Of a stretch of DNA of 64,000 nt, positions 41,875-51,543 are shown one piece after another. The position numbers and the translations under genes were made by a program. Below the pieces are notes generated by a model. That model saw only the letters and a list, made by a program, of their open reading frames with translations, made no database searches and had not been told where the DNA came from. This DNA comes from Roseovarius sp. W115 (GTDB lineage: Bacteria > Pseudomonadota > Alphaproteobacteria > Rhodobacterales > Rhodobacteraceae): contig NZ_CP146606.1 in NCBI RefSeq assembly GCF_032842945.2, forward strand, positions 3,228,501 to 3,292,500. The letters are read 5' to 3'. Each line of letters begins with the position of its first letter. The first letter of the stretch is position 1.

Positions 41875-43056
41875 TCAGGTTTTTTGGCCCGAACGCTTTA
41901 AACTGGCGAGAAAGAACCCATCGCCCCATTCAGAAATGGACCATGACTTTTGGAGTGTGATCTCCCAGTCAGGATGTTGATCTATGAAGCGTGTCACCTG
42001 ATGGTCATTTTCCTCAGGTAAAAGCGAGCAGGTTGCGTATGCCAGCTGCCCGTCGGGTGCGACCAGCGACGCAGCATCCTGAAGAATATCGCGCTGAAGT
42101 ACACACAGCTCTTCGAGCCGTTCCGATGTCAGCCGCCACTTTGCCTCGGGCGCGCGCCGCCAGGTACCGCTGCCCGAACACGGAACATCACACAGAACAA
42201 GATCAAAGGGGGCTGCATCCGCAATAGCGTTGGTCTCCAGGCAGGTCACAGTGATGCCTGAACGGTCTGCACGCCGCGGCAGGTCGCTCATTCTGCTCTC
42301 ATTGGCATCATGTGCGAACCAGTCGGCAGTCACGCGTGCGGCCAGCGCCAGGGTCTTGCCGCCGCCGCCGGCACAATAATCGAGGACACGAGATCCCGGC
42401 GCAACGCTCAAAGCAGCCATGGCCGCCTGACTGCTTGCGTCTTGAAGCTCGACGTATCCCTCGCAGTAGGCGCGCGATCCTGCGACGCGCCGCGCGCCCT
42501 CTATCACAATAAGCGCGGTATCAATCAGATCGCAGGATGTAACCGTAATCTGGTCTTCTTTCAAAATTTCAATGGCTTGTGGGGCGGTGCTCAATCTGGA
42601 ATTGACACGCAATGTGACAGGCGCGCGTTGTTGCAATATCTGTGCGCTAAGCCGCGCGTTGCCCGTACCAAGGGCGGTTTCAAACCGTTTCCAAAGCCAA
42701 TCTGGTAAATTGCCCTGTTCTGCACCAGCCGCAGGATCGCGTCCTTTGGTTAGCTCTTCCGTGTCCAAAACAGCAGGTGAATGGCCGTCTCCGGTGAAAA
42801 CAGTGTCCAGCGCAACACCGGCGTCGATCAAGGCGCCACGCATGAGCGCCCGGCCGTTTGTGCCACCGCCCAAAGCCGCATAGCTGCGACGGCAACGCAG
42901 GGCCTGAAACACGTGATCCCGTACAGCGGCGCGATCGCCTGACCCGGCATAGCGCGCGCGCCGCGCCCATGTGGTCAGCGCTTTTTCCGCGGCTGTGCCC
43001 TGATTGATGTGATCGAGGATCTCAATCGCGGCTTGCACACGTGCCGCTGGCGTCAT
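41875..43056 (-). CDS. rsmB: 16S rRNA m5C methyltransferase, RsmB/Sun family
   Basis: The 393-residue product has an N-terminal NusB-like RNA-binding domain (about 1-130) and a C-terminal SAM methyltransferase domain. Motif I is VLDYCAGGGGKTLALAA. The two catalytic cysteines of this family lie in LCDVPCSGSGTWRR and AYATCSLLPEENDHQV. It would methylate C967 of 16S rRNA or an equivalent site. A CCAGG/CCTGG hairpin at 41790-41806 downstream is a weak terminator candidate before cckA. Confidence 0.9.
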   Translation of the reverse strand: MTPAARVQAAIEILDHINQGTAAEKALTTWARRARYAGSGDRAAVRDHVFQALRCRRSYAALGGGTNGRALMRGALIDAGVALDTVFTGDGHSPAVLDTEELTKGRDPAAGAEQGNLPDWLWKRFETALGTGNARLSAQILQQRAPVTLRVNSRLSTAPQAIEILKEDQITVTSCDLIDTALIVIEGARRVAGSRAYCEGYVELQDASSQAAMAALSVAPGSRVLDYCAGGGGKTLALAARVTADWFAHDANESRMSDLPRRADRSGITVTCLETNAIADAAPFDLVLCDVPCSGSGTWRRAPEAKWRLTSERLEELCVLQRDILQDAASLVAPDGQLAYATCSLLPEENDHQVTRFIDQHPDWEITLQKSWSISEWGDGFFLASLKRSGQKT

Positions 43057-43101
43057 GACAGCATCTCAAGATGGGATGATAAGCCACTGATATAAGGTGA
43101 T

Positions 43102-44586
<1,485 letters not shown>

Positions 44587-44668
44587 CTATTGCATGGGTT
44601 GACGGGAATGGAAAGGGGCGTTCTATCGTGGCTGAAGAATTTGGCGGTAAACCCGGTGGGCGAACCCA

Positions 44669-44702
44669 AAGCGTTTCGATTTCAAATTGACTCAAAACGC
44701 TT
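44669..44702. repeat. AAGCGTTT/AAACGCTT inverted repeat in the guaB upstream gap
   Basis: An eight-base perfect inverted repeat (arms 44669-44676 and 44695-44702, 18-base loop) lies in the 221-base gap between guaB and the membrane-protein gene. It shares the GCGTTTC core and the loop length of the hairpin at 34281-34320. No T-run follows on either strand. The rest of the gap holds no gene I can support. Confidence 0.4.
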
Positions 44703-44771
44703 CAAATCACGCCTTCATCGGCAAAGGTGCCTTGCGCCTGGCGGCTTTTCGGATCCTGGTCGGAGCTGGGT

Positions 44772-45530
44772 TCAAATAAAACCTTCTCCGTCGCCACCAT
44801 CAGCCAATTTGGCAATGCCCCCCACTGCGGCTGCGACGACACCTTTTTTGGCAGCGGCACCCGTGGACCCGCCATCCCGTTCACGGCGCATCCACTTTTT
44901 GCGGATAATTGCGGCGATCATCGAGAACCAGATCAGCAATACGCCAATGAGACCGGCAACAAAATAGAGTTCCGGACGCGCTTCAACAATTGTCTCACGT
45001 CCCGCGAAATGGGGCTCAATGTAGAAAAAGTTTTCTGACACTGTCACACCTAAGTCGGCGGCGGCCCAGTCAATCTCTTCCATTGTGACGGGTGGGGAAA
45101 GCGCACGAACACCTGTGAGTTCGAAAATGGGCCCAAGCGCGCCATCTTCCACATATGCTTGTTCGAGATATGCTCCAACTTCCGCATCTTCGAGACTGGT
45201 GTATGAAAAAGCCCCCAACACTTCTTGCACCGGGCCTTCATGATCGGGGTCGACAAGGAAAATAACCGGAAATTCAGTGCTTTCGTTTTCGTACCAGTAG
45301 ACATAGGACAGGTCTTCGCTGGCTTGAGCGCGTATCGTCGTTTCTTCAAACCAGGGAAACCCGCGAACAGGTTGCATCTGGGAAACGGCCACGGCGCCGG
45401 GTGCACCCGTTTCACGTGCAATGCGTTTGCCATTCTCATAGTTGAAAAGAGCACCTGTCAGAGCGAGGCAAGCCAGACCAAGTAAAAACAAAATGACTGG
45501 AAACGGAATAAGTCTGAATATCCAGGACAT
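44772..45530 (-). CDS. unknown two-span membrane protein
   Basis: I do not recognise this 252-residue protein. It has an N-terminal span (FRLIPFPVILFLLGLACLAL), a periplasmic or extracytoplasmic middle of about 160 mostly acidic residues (including WFEETTIRAQASEDLSYVYW), and a second span (ELYFVAGLIGVLLIWFSMIA) followed by basic residues (RKKWMRRERDGG) and a low-complexity Ala/Gly tail. I chose the ATG at 45530 with GAGG ten bases upstream; a TTG lies five codons earlier. It is followed by the guaB upstream gap and has no obvious partner. Confidence 0.8.
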   Translation of the reverse strand: MSWIFRLIPFPVILFLLGLACLALTGALFNYENGKRIARETGAPGAVAVSQMQPVRGFPWFEETTIRAQASEDLSYVYWYENESTEFPVIFLVDPDHEGPVQEVLGAFSYTSLEDAEVGAYLEQAYVEDGALGPIFELTGVRALSPPVTMEEIDWAAADLGVTVSENFFYIEPHFAGRETIVEARPELYFVAGLIGVLLIWFSMIAAIIRKKWMRRERDGGSTGAAAKKGVVAAAVGGIAKLADGGDGEGFI

Positions 45531-45857
45531 ATCAAAAGACCTCAAAACAATCTTTCACAATGCCTAGCAGGCTAAAGTTGCGTGAAGTGGGACATGTTTT
45601 GGGTAATTCAATGGCTGCCGCGCGCGCCAATCAGGCAAGGCCGCGTGCTATTGAAGGGCCTTGGTCTGCCATCGAAAATCGTCTTGTCCAAAGTAGAAAA
45701 GCTTCGCGGAGCAACTCATCTGCACTGCTGCACATGCAAGCGCCAAACCTTTTCGAAACGTGACTTGCAAAAGCATTTGACTGCACCGAGAATGCCCCGC
45801 GACGCTGCAGCCATTGTGGTGTTGCGGCGCGGCAGATCTGACAGGAAAAGAAAGAAA
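45531..45857. other. 327-base gap without a supported gene
   Basis: The gap lies between divergent genes for a membrane protein and an LpxO-like hydroxylase, so it should contain two promoters. Open frames run through it (one continues in frame into the hydroxylase gene from 45582), but their translations are not protein-like to my eye and would lengthen the hydroxylase well beyond its family. I see no CtrA, LexA or repeat motif. Confidence 0.5.
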
Positions 45858-46757
45858 ATGGGCCCCTACATCCTTCTGATTTTCATCATGTGTGCGATTT
45901 ACGTTCAAACGCGGGGCGAAGTCCGGCACGAGTTGATCAAGCGGCGATTCACTGACCACTCCAACCTGTTGGGGCCGATCAATGTTCTGTTTTACATGTT
46001 CTCCAAGGTGCCAACGACGCCATATATCAGCAAGGATCATTTTCCTGAACTTGAGGTGTTGCATGACAACTGGGAGGTGATCCGTGACGAAGCCATACAG
46101 ATCGACCAACAAGGCGCGATCAAGGCATCTGACGACATGGATGATATTGGGTTCAACTCTTTCTTCAAAACAGGTTGGACGCGATTTTACCTAAAGTGGT
46201 ATGGATCAAAACTGGCCTCCGCGTCCAAGCTTTGCCCGAAGACCACACAAATGATTGAAAGCCTGCCATCGATAAAGGGGGCGATGTTCGCGATGCTGCC
46301 GCCCGGCGCACGGCTGGTAAAGCACCGCGATCCATTTGCCGGATCATTGCGGTATCACATGGGCCTCAGCACACCAAACGATGACGCTTGTTTTATTGAT
46401 GTGGACGGACAAAAGTATTCGTGGCGCGATGGCGAGGTCGTGATGTTCGACGAAACCTACATCCATTACGCGGAAAACCAGACTGACCAGAACAGGATCA
46501 TTTTGTTTCTCGACATCAAGCGCCCTGTCACATTTGCTCCGATTGACTGGCTGAACACGGGGTTTTCGAACCTGGTGATGTCGGCAAGTGCAACGAAAAA
46601 CGTTGAAGGTGACAAGGTGGGTGGCCTGAACAAGGTATTCGGCCACATTCAGAAAGTCCGCTTCCTCGGCAAACGCGTGAAGGCTTGGAACAGCAACGTC
46701 TATTACGTGGTGCAATACGGCATTTACCTCGCGCTGATTTACTGGATTTTCTTCTAG
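45858..46757 (+). CDS. LpxO-like aspartyl/asparaginyl beta-hydroxylase family dioxygenase
   Basis: The 299-residue product matches the membrane-linked LpxO group, which adds a 2-hydroxyl to a lipid A acyl chain using Fe(II), 2-oxoglutarate and oxygen. It has a short N-terminal span (MGPYILLIFIMCAIYV), the iron ligands H156-x-D158 (LVKHRDPFAGS) and H203 (ETYIHYAENQ), R214 in a 2-oxoglutarate-binding place, and a C-terminal hydrophobic end (YGIYLALIYWIFF). The ATG at 45858 has AGGAAAAGAAAG upstream and gives LpxO-like length. Whether the substrate is lipid A or an ornithine lipid is open. Confidence 0.82.
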   Translation: MGPYILLIFIMCAIYVQTRGEVRHELIKRRFTDHSNLLGPINVLFYMFSKVPTTPYISKDHFPELEVLHDNWEVIRDEAIQIDQQGAIKASDDMDDIGFNSFFKTGWTRFYLKWYGSKLASASKLCPKTTQMIESLPSIKGAMFAMLPPGARLVKHRDPFAGSLRYHMGLSTPNDDACFIDVDGQKYSWRDGEVVMFDETYIHYAENQTDQNRIILFLDIKRPVTFAPIDWLNTGFSNLVMSASATKNVEGDKVGGLNKVFGHIQKVRFLGKRVKAWNSNVYYVVQYGIYLALIYWIFF

Positions 46758-46831
46758 GCTTCCGGCACAGGGACGCTTTCAATTCTGCACCCCGTCTGTA
46801 ATCTTCTGTGCAAGGCGACTAGAGGACCCAC

Positions 46832-47791
46832 ATGAGCACACATGGATATGAAGGCGGCAGGCTGGATCTGCCCTTTGTTGGTATTTCTACCTTTGGCAAA
46901 CGACCCTATGTCTCGGACTGGAGTGCCATAGACGCTGATGTGGCCATCCTTGGGGCGCCTTTTGACTTTGGCACGCAATGGCGCTCGGGTGCGCGGTTTG
47001 GTCCACGCGGGGTGCGAGAGGCATCGACGCTATTCTCTTTCGGTCATGCCGGGGCTTATGACCATGAAGATGACGCCACCTACCTGCCTGGCGACGTGCG
47101 CATCGTGGATATTGGCGATGCCGATATTGTGCATACGGACACAGAAAAATCGCACGCCAATATTGAGTCCGGTGTGCGCGCTATTCTCAAGGCCGGTGCC
47201 CTGCCCGTCACCATTGGCGGAGATCATTCGGTCAATATCCCTTGCGTGAATGCCTTTAAGGGTCACGGCGACATCCACATCCTGCAAATTGACGCACATC
47301 TCGATTTTGTCGATGAGCGCCACGGGGTGCGTTACGGACATGGCAATCCGATGCGTCGCGCCGCTGAAAAGCCCTATGTCACCGGCCTCACACAACTTGG
47401 CATCCGCAACGTCAGCTCCACAGCCAAGGAGGGCTATGAGGATGCACGCGCGCGCGGCTCGGACATCCTGTCGGTGCGGCAGGTGCGCGCTCTTGGCCCG
47501 AAGGCCACATCAGAACGCCTTCCAGAAGGCGCACGTGTCTATATCACCATCGACATAGATGCCTTTTGCCCCTCCATCGCGCCGGGCACAGGCACACCAA
47601 GTCATGGTGGGTTTCTCTACTACGATGTGCTGGAAATCCTCCAGCAGGTGGCGCAGCGGCATGAGGTGGTGGGCATTGATCTGGTAGAAGTGGCCCCGGA
47701 CTATGATCCGACAGGCTCAACCTCGATCCTCGCTGCACAAGTGCTTCTGAACCTGCTTGGCTTCATCTTCCACTTCAGCTCAAAAACGTAG
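46832..47791 (+). CDS. agmatinase/ureohydrolase-family enzyme
   Basis: The 319-residue product belongs to the arginase/agmatinase family of two-manganese hydrolases that release urea from guanidino compounds. Metal motifs are visible: GGDHS, DAHLDF and ITIDIDAFCPSIAPGTGTP. In the last one a Cys stands where most relatives have Asp-Pro (DIDxxDP); the two true metal aspartates (DID) are kept. The substrate could be agmatine, guanidinobutyrate or guanidinopropionate. No speA or other polyamine gene is nearby. Confidence 0.88.
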   Translation: MSTHGYEGGRLDLPFVGISTFGKRPYVSDWSAIDADVAILGAPFDFGTQWRSGARFGPRGVREASTLFSFGHAGAYDHEDDATYLPGDVRIVDIGDADIVHTDTEKSHANIESGVRAILKAGALPVTIGGDHSVNIPCVNAFKGHGDIHILQIDAHLDFVDERHGVRYGHGNPMRRAAEKPYVTGLTQLGIRNVSSTAKEGYEDARARGSDILSVRQVRALGPKATSERLPEGARVYITIDIDAFCPSIAPGTGTPSHGGFLYYDVLEILQQVAQRHEVVGIDLVEVAPDYDPTGSTSILAAQVLLNLLGFIFHFSSKT

Positions 47792-47799
47792 GCAGGGGT

Positions 47800-48684
47800 T
47801 CACCCCGGCTCTCCCTCCAAAGCCTTGCGCAAAGTGGCATAGTCCTCAAACCCAAATTGCGCCTCAATCGTCTCGGTCCATGTGGCGGCAAAAGCCGCTT
47901 GGACCGCATCACTGACCAAAGGCTTGCCTGCCCCTGCTTTCCCCGTGCTGACCTTTGAGGCCACGCTGCCCGGTGGCAGGCCACACGCGGCATCGCGTGC
48001 CATCCGGGTCAGATGGTCATCAAACTGCGTCTCATGTGCCTTCATGAAGTCAAACTTCGCCTGCGCCTCGGCCACAGCAATTGTTGCATCATCCGTGATC
48101 TCAAGAAACGCGGCCACTTGCGCTACGGACGCCCTCAAATCATGCTTCATCGCCTCATAGCTTAGCAGCAGGACATCATCCCGCTCTCGCATCGCCCACC
48201 AGGAGGCCAGATGCGTCCAGTAGTCCCGCCCGTCGCGTTCACCCAGAAAGTAGTCGGCAAACCTGTCCAGAGCTACAGACCCGGTCTCAAAGAACCACCC
48301 CTCAAAGAACCGAAAGAGCGACACCATCGCATCCACCGGATCACGCAGAACCACGATATAGCGCCCGCCTTTGGGAATCTCGTTCCAACTCAGATGGCTC
48401 TTGAAGACACGAAAATCGCCCGGTTGTGGGTCTAGTGGCAGTCCAAGATCATGTGCCATCTCGATCCAGGGTGTGACGGCGGTGATCTCGTCAAAGCTCA
48501 TATCTCCACCGGTGCGCAGCCCATGCACGATCTGTTGCATCCAGGTGGTGCCGCATTTGGCATAGGGCGAGATAAACACATCGCTGGCCCGAACCGGATG
48601 GGACAGCCCCCTGGCCTTGCCCTCGGCTGTCATGAAGCCCTCAAGCGCGCGCATCATCCCGGCAATATCGGTGGGTCTTTGCAT
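47800..48684 (-). CDS. sulfotransferase domain protein
   Basis: The 294-residue product has the cytosolic sulfotransferase layout: 5'-phosphosulfate loop SPYAKCGTTWMQQIVHGL, RVFKSHLSW, the 3'-phosphate motif IVVLRDPVDAMVSLFRFFEG, and a late KVSTGKAGAGKP region near the usual RKG position. Such enzymes move sulfate from PAPS to alcohols or amines; the substrate is unknown. I prefer the ATG at 48684 (MQRPTDIAG) over an upstream TTG. It is convergent with the agmatinase gene (eight bases) and divergent from the DUF900 hydrolase. Confidence 0.88.
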   Translation of the reverse strand: MQRPTDIAGMMRALEGFMTAEGKARGLSHPVRASDVFISPYAKCGTTWMQQIVHGLRTGGDMSFDEITAVTPWIEMAHDLGLPLDPQPGDFRVFKSHLSWNEIPKGGRYIVVLRDPVDAMVSLFRFFEGWFFETGSVALDRFADYFLGERDGRDYWTHLASWWAMRERDDVLLLSYEAMKHDLRASVAQVAAFLEITDDATIAVAEAQAKFDFMKAHETQFDDHLTRMARDAACGLPPGSVASKVSTGKAGAGKPLVSDAVQAAFAATWTETIEAQFGFEDYATLRKALEGEPG

Positions 48685-48771
48685 GTCTTCTGCAAAGCAC
48701 GGCCAGACCACAGACGCAATGTTCAAAACGTGCTAGGATCTATCATTATTTGAGTAAAAGGAGCATTTGTT

Positions 48772-49767
48772 ATGGACTATTTCTTTTCCGTACGCGGTCG
48801 ATCGGGTGATGGGTATTCAAATTCTTTGGGCGGGGCAAAGTACCTCGCTATTCCAGGCGATGTGACGCGCGCCATCCGCAGTCATGAAATCTCTCGCACG
48901 GCCTTTTTTCGCGCAGTGCAGGACAAAGCCGGGGCCACCGACACGGACAAGGGCAACATTGTTTTCTTTGTACATGGCTTTAACACCGACCAGTGGGACA
49001 TGCTCGAACGCCATCGCAAAATTCGTGATGGGTTAATGGCGCATGGGTTTAAGGGTTGTGTCGTCAGCTTTGACTGGCCAAGCGATGGTTTCGTATTGGG
49101 CTACAATGCCGACCGGCGCGATGCGCGGCTATCGGCGGACCGGCTGTTCAAAGACGGCATTACTCATGTGGCGCGTGCACAGGAGCCGGATTGCAGATTT
49201 AACATTCATGTGCTGGCCCACTCGATGGGGTGTTTTCTGGTGCGCGAGGCGTTTGATTTTGCCGATGACGATCATGCCACGGCACAGCAAAGCTGGACCG
49301 TCAGCCAGATTGCGTTTGTCGCCGCGGATATCACCTCAAAGTCGATGGCAGAGGGCAATCCGAAATCAAGCTCTTTGCTGCGCCGCTCCACACGTCTGAC
49401 CAACTATTACAGCCCGTTTGACGAAGTTCTTTCAATTTCAGAAACCAAACGCATTGGTGTGTCCCGCCGTTTGGGGCGTGTTGGGTTGCCCGATGATCAT
49501 TCTCAGAAGGCGGTCAATCTCTACTGCGGGCATTACTTTGACACGCATCGTGCGGAGTTCGGCACAAGTGCAGGTATTTCACACCGCTGGTATTTTGAAG
49601 CGCCGCGTTTTTATGAGGACCTGTTTCATACTTTTGAAGGTAAGCTTGATCGCAACGTGATCCCGACCCGTGCCATGACCGATCATTGGAATCTGGCTCT
49701 GGTCAGTGACGGCCCTGCCCCTGATCCGACCCCGCGTCCGGATCCGATACCGGATCATAACCGCTAG
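48772..49767 (+). CDS. alpha/beta hydrolase, DUF900 family
   Basis: The 331-residue product matches the DUF900 group of serine hydrolases: oxyanion-side FFVHGFNTDQWDML, CVVSFDWPSDGF, and the nucleophile elbow VLAHSMGCFLVREAF. A late GLPDDHSQKAVNLYC could hold the catalytic histidine. The C-terminus is a proline-aspartate run (PAPDPTPRPDPIPDHNR) whose codons lie antisense to the end of yidD, a 65-base overlap. The substrate is unknown. RBS AAAGGAG lies upstream. Confidence 0.85.
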   Translation: MDYFFSVRGRSGDGYSNSLGGAKYLAIPGDVTRAIRSHEISRTAFFRAVQDKAGATDTDKGNIVFFVHGFNTDQWDMLERHRKIRDGLMAHGFKGCVVSFDWPSDGFVLGYNADRRDARLSADRLFKDGITHVARAQEPDCRFNIHVLAHSMGCFLVREAFDFADDDHATAQQSWTVSQIAFVAADITSKSMAEGNPKSSSLLRRSTRLTNYYSPFDEVLSISETKRIGVSRRLGRVGLPDDHSQKAVNLYCGHYFDTHRAEFGTSAGISHRWYFEAPRFYEDLFHTFEGKLDRNVIPTRAMTDHWNLALVSDGPAPDPTPRPDPIPDHNR

Positions 49768-49960
49768 AGCCCCACGGATTGCAGCGCAATATTCGGCGCA
49801 GGGCCAGCCACCCGCCCCGCAGCCCGCCATGTTTTGCCAACGCGTCCAGCGCGTATTGACTGCACGTTGGCTGGAAGCGGCAATTGTGGCCGACCCATGG
49901 GGAAAAGATCAGCCGGTAGGCTTTGACCGGGAGCGCGAGGATATTTGCCAGCGGGCTCAT
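49703..49960 (-). CDS. yidD: membrane protein insertion efficiency factor YidD
   Basis: YidD is a small amphipathic protein at the inner face of the membrane that helps YidC insert proteins. The 85-residue product has the hallmark segment YRLIFSPWVGHNCRFQPTCS followed by QYALDALAKHGGLRGGWLAL and RCNPWGSSGYDPV. It overlaps rnpA by four bases, the normal rpmH-rnpA-yidD order. The usual next gene yidC is missing; the convergent hydrolase gene overlaps its end instead. Confidence 0.95.
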   Translation of the reverse strand: MSPLANILALPVKAYRLIFSPWVGHNCRFQPTCSQYALDALAKHGGLRGGWLALRRILRCNPWGSSGYDPVSDPDAGSDQGQGRH

Positions 49961-50355
49961 GTCGGACCGTGCAGCTTTTTGAGCGCATAGCCTAAGTCAG
50001 CTTTGAGCGATGCAAAGTCGCGCTCAACCGTCGCCCCCGCGCGTCCGATCAGAACGTAATCCCATCCCGGCTGTCCATCTCGGAGCAGCACGTCACGGGC
50101 CACTTCGCGCAACCTCCGTTTGGCGCGGTTGCGCAGCACGGCATTTCCAACTTTTTTGGAACAGGTAAATCCGACCCGTATTTCGCCGCTGTCATCGCCG
50201 CGATGGCGCGCCTGCACCATCATGCCCTTGGTCCCTTGCCGGCGTGCGCGTGCCGCGGCCAGAAAATCACTGCGTTTCTTGAGAACCTCCAGACAAACGG
50301 ACACCGCCGGGGGCGTGTTCCCCGCTTGCGCAGCAGGGGCCTCCGGCGGTGTCAT
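49957..50355 (-). CDS. rnpA: ribonuclease P protein component
   Basis: RnpA is the protein subunit of RNase P, which trims the 5' leader of pre-tRNAs. The 132-residue product has LKKRSDFLAAARARRQGTKG and the RNR motif VGNAVLRNRAKRRLREVAR. An N-terminal extension of about 20 residues (MTPPEAPAAQAGNTPP) may be real or the start may be further downstream. It follows rpmH by 25 bases and overlaps yidD by four. Confidence 0.95.
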   Translation of the reverse strand: MTPPEAPAAQAGNTPPAVSVCLEVLKKRSDFLAAARARRQGTKGMMVQARHRGDDSGEIRVGFTCSKKVGNAVLRNRAKRRLREVARDVLLRDGQPGWDYVLIGRAGATVERDFASLKADLGYALKKLHGPT

Positions 50356-50380
50356 ATCCGTTGTCCTGTCTGGCGCGGGT

Positions 50381-50515
50381 TTACGCGCTCAGGCTCTTGC
50401 GGCCACGTGCGCGGCGCGCATTCAGGATTTTGCGTCCAGCCTTGGTGGCCATGCGCGCGCGAAAGCCGTGGCGGCGTTTGCGCACCAGGTTCGAGGGTTG
50501 ATAGGTGCGTTTCAT
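50381..50515 (-). CDS. rpmH: 50S ribosomal protein L34
   Basis: A 44-residue gene too short for most gene lists: [20 protein letters not shown] continuing [20 protein letters not shown] and ending SLSA, the invariant L34 pattern. ATG at 50515, TAA at 50381. It heads the rpmH-rnpA-yidD unit. The upstream 254-base gap holds a GGGGGTG/CACCCCC inverted repeat (50697-50727) but no DnaA-box cluster that I can see. Confidence 0.97.
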
Positions 50516-50769
50516 CGCTCCGATCTCCGATCAATGGGGTGTTGCATATGAATCGCGCAGCACCCGGAATACGTCGTGAAGCCCGGTCTATAGGGGGCGG
50601 TTTTTGCGAAGTCAAACCCAAGCTGACCCTTCTGCAACAAAAAACCAATGAAATTTCCCGCCAATGTTTCATTCCTGCAAGAATAGGCGTCATAATGGGG
50701 GTGTTTCCATCACCCATGATCACCCCCACGTGAGCGCTATAGCGCCAGACTGGATCGAGACGCATTTAC

Positions 50770-51540
50770 ATGGCAAGCCACCGCAACGGGAAAGCATCGG
50801 ACAGCGACATGGAAAATGTAAACCAGGGCAGCAAGCCCTCCATCCTTCGTCACGCCCCTCTAGGCGCAATCATTATCGCAGCGGTCGTCGGATATTTCAC
50901 TTTGGGTGACTATCTGTCATTCGACACGCTAAACGAAAACCGCGAACAGCTTCTGGCCTTCCGGGACAACCACTTTGTGCTTATGGCACTGGCATTCATT
51001 GCCATCTATTTCACGATCGTGGCCTTCTCATTGCCTGGAGCAGCGGTGGCGTCGGTCACTGGTGGGTTCCTCTTTGGCCTTGGTCTGGGTGGGGCTTTCA
51101 ATGTCACCGCAGCGACTTTAGGAGCGATTGCGATCTTCCTGGCGGCACGCTGGGGACTGGGAAAAGCTCTGTCCGCCAAAATGGACGCCTCAGAAGGCTC
51201 TTTGAAGAAAATCAAAGAAGGCCTGCGCGAGCATGAGATCAGTGTCTTGTTCCTCATGCGCCTTGTGCCTGTGGTGCCGTTTTTCGTGGCCAATCTCCTG
51301 CCTGCTCTTGTGGGGGTGCGGTTCATCAACTTTGCCTGGACGACATTTGTCGGCATCATTCCGGGCGCACTGGTGTTTACCTGGATTGGCGTGGGCCTTG
51401 GCGAAGTGTTTGACCGCGGCGAACGCCCTGATCTGTCCCTGTTGTGGGAACCACAGGTTATCGGCCCCATTCTGGGCTTGTGTGCCCTGGCCGCTTTGCC
51501 CATCGTGATCAAAACGATCCGCGGCAAAAAGGACATCTGA
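50770..51540 (+). CDS. TVP38/TMEM64 family membrane protein
   Basis: The 256-residue product has a cytoplasmic N-terminus and about six hydrophobic segments. Its VTT-domain core contains SLPGAAVASVTGGFLFG and LFLMRLVPVVPFFVANLLPA, the DedA/TMEM64 signature of predicted lipid scramblase- or exchanger-like proteins. The start could also be the ATG at 50812 (MENVNQGS). It is followed three bases later by a flavin disulfide oxidoreductase, a pairing seen in many proteobacteria. Confidence 0.9.
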   Translation: MASHRNGKASDSDMENVNQGSKPSILRHAPLGAIIIAAVVGYFTLGDYLSFDTLNENREQLLAFRDNHFVLMALAFIAIYFTIVAFSLPGAAVASVTGGFLFGLGLGGAFNVTAATLGAIAIFLAARWGLGKALSAKMDASEGSLKKIKEGLREHEISVLFLMRLVPVVPFFVANLLPALVGVRFINFAWTTFVGIIPGALVFTWIGVGLGEVFDRGERPDLSLLWEPQVIGPILGLCALAALPIVIKTIRGKKDI

Positions 51541-51543
51541 TCA

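Noticed and set aside
45560..45763. 67-codon open frame in the gap before the LpxO-like gene
   Set aside because: No ribosome site, no recognisable pattern, and several overlapping frames are open there, which suggests general lack of stops.
50697..50727. GGGGGTG/CACCCCC inverted repeat upstream of the TVP38 gene as a terminator
   Set aside because: No T-run on either strand, and it lies between two divergent starts where a terminator is not expected; it could be an operator but nothing further supports that.
50516..50769. Replication origin next to rpmH
   Set aside because: No DnaA-box cluster or AT-rich unwinding stretch is visible, and alphaproteobacterial origins are usually not at rpmH.
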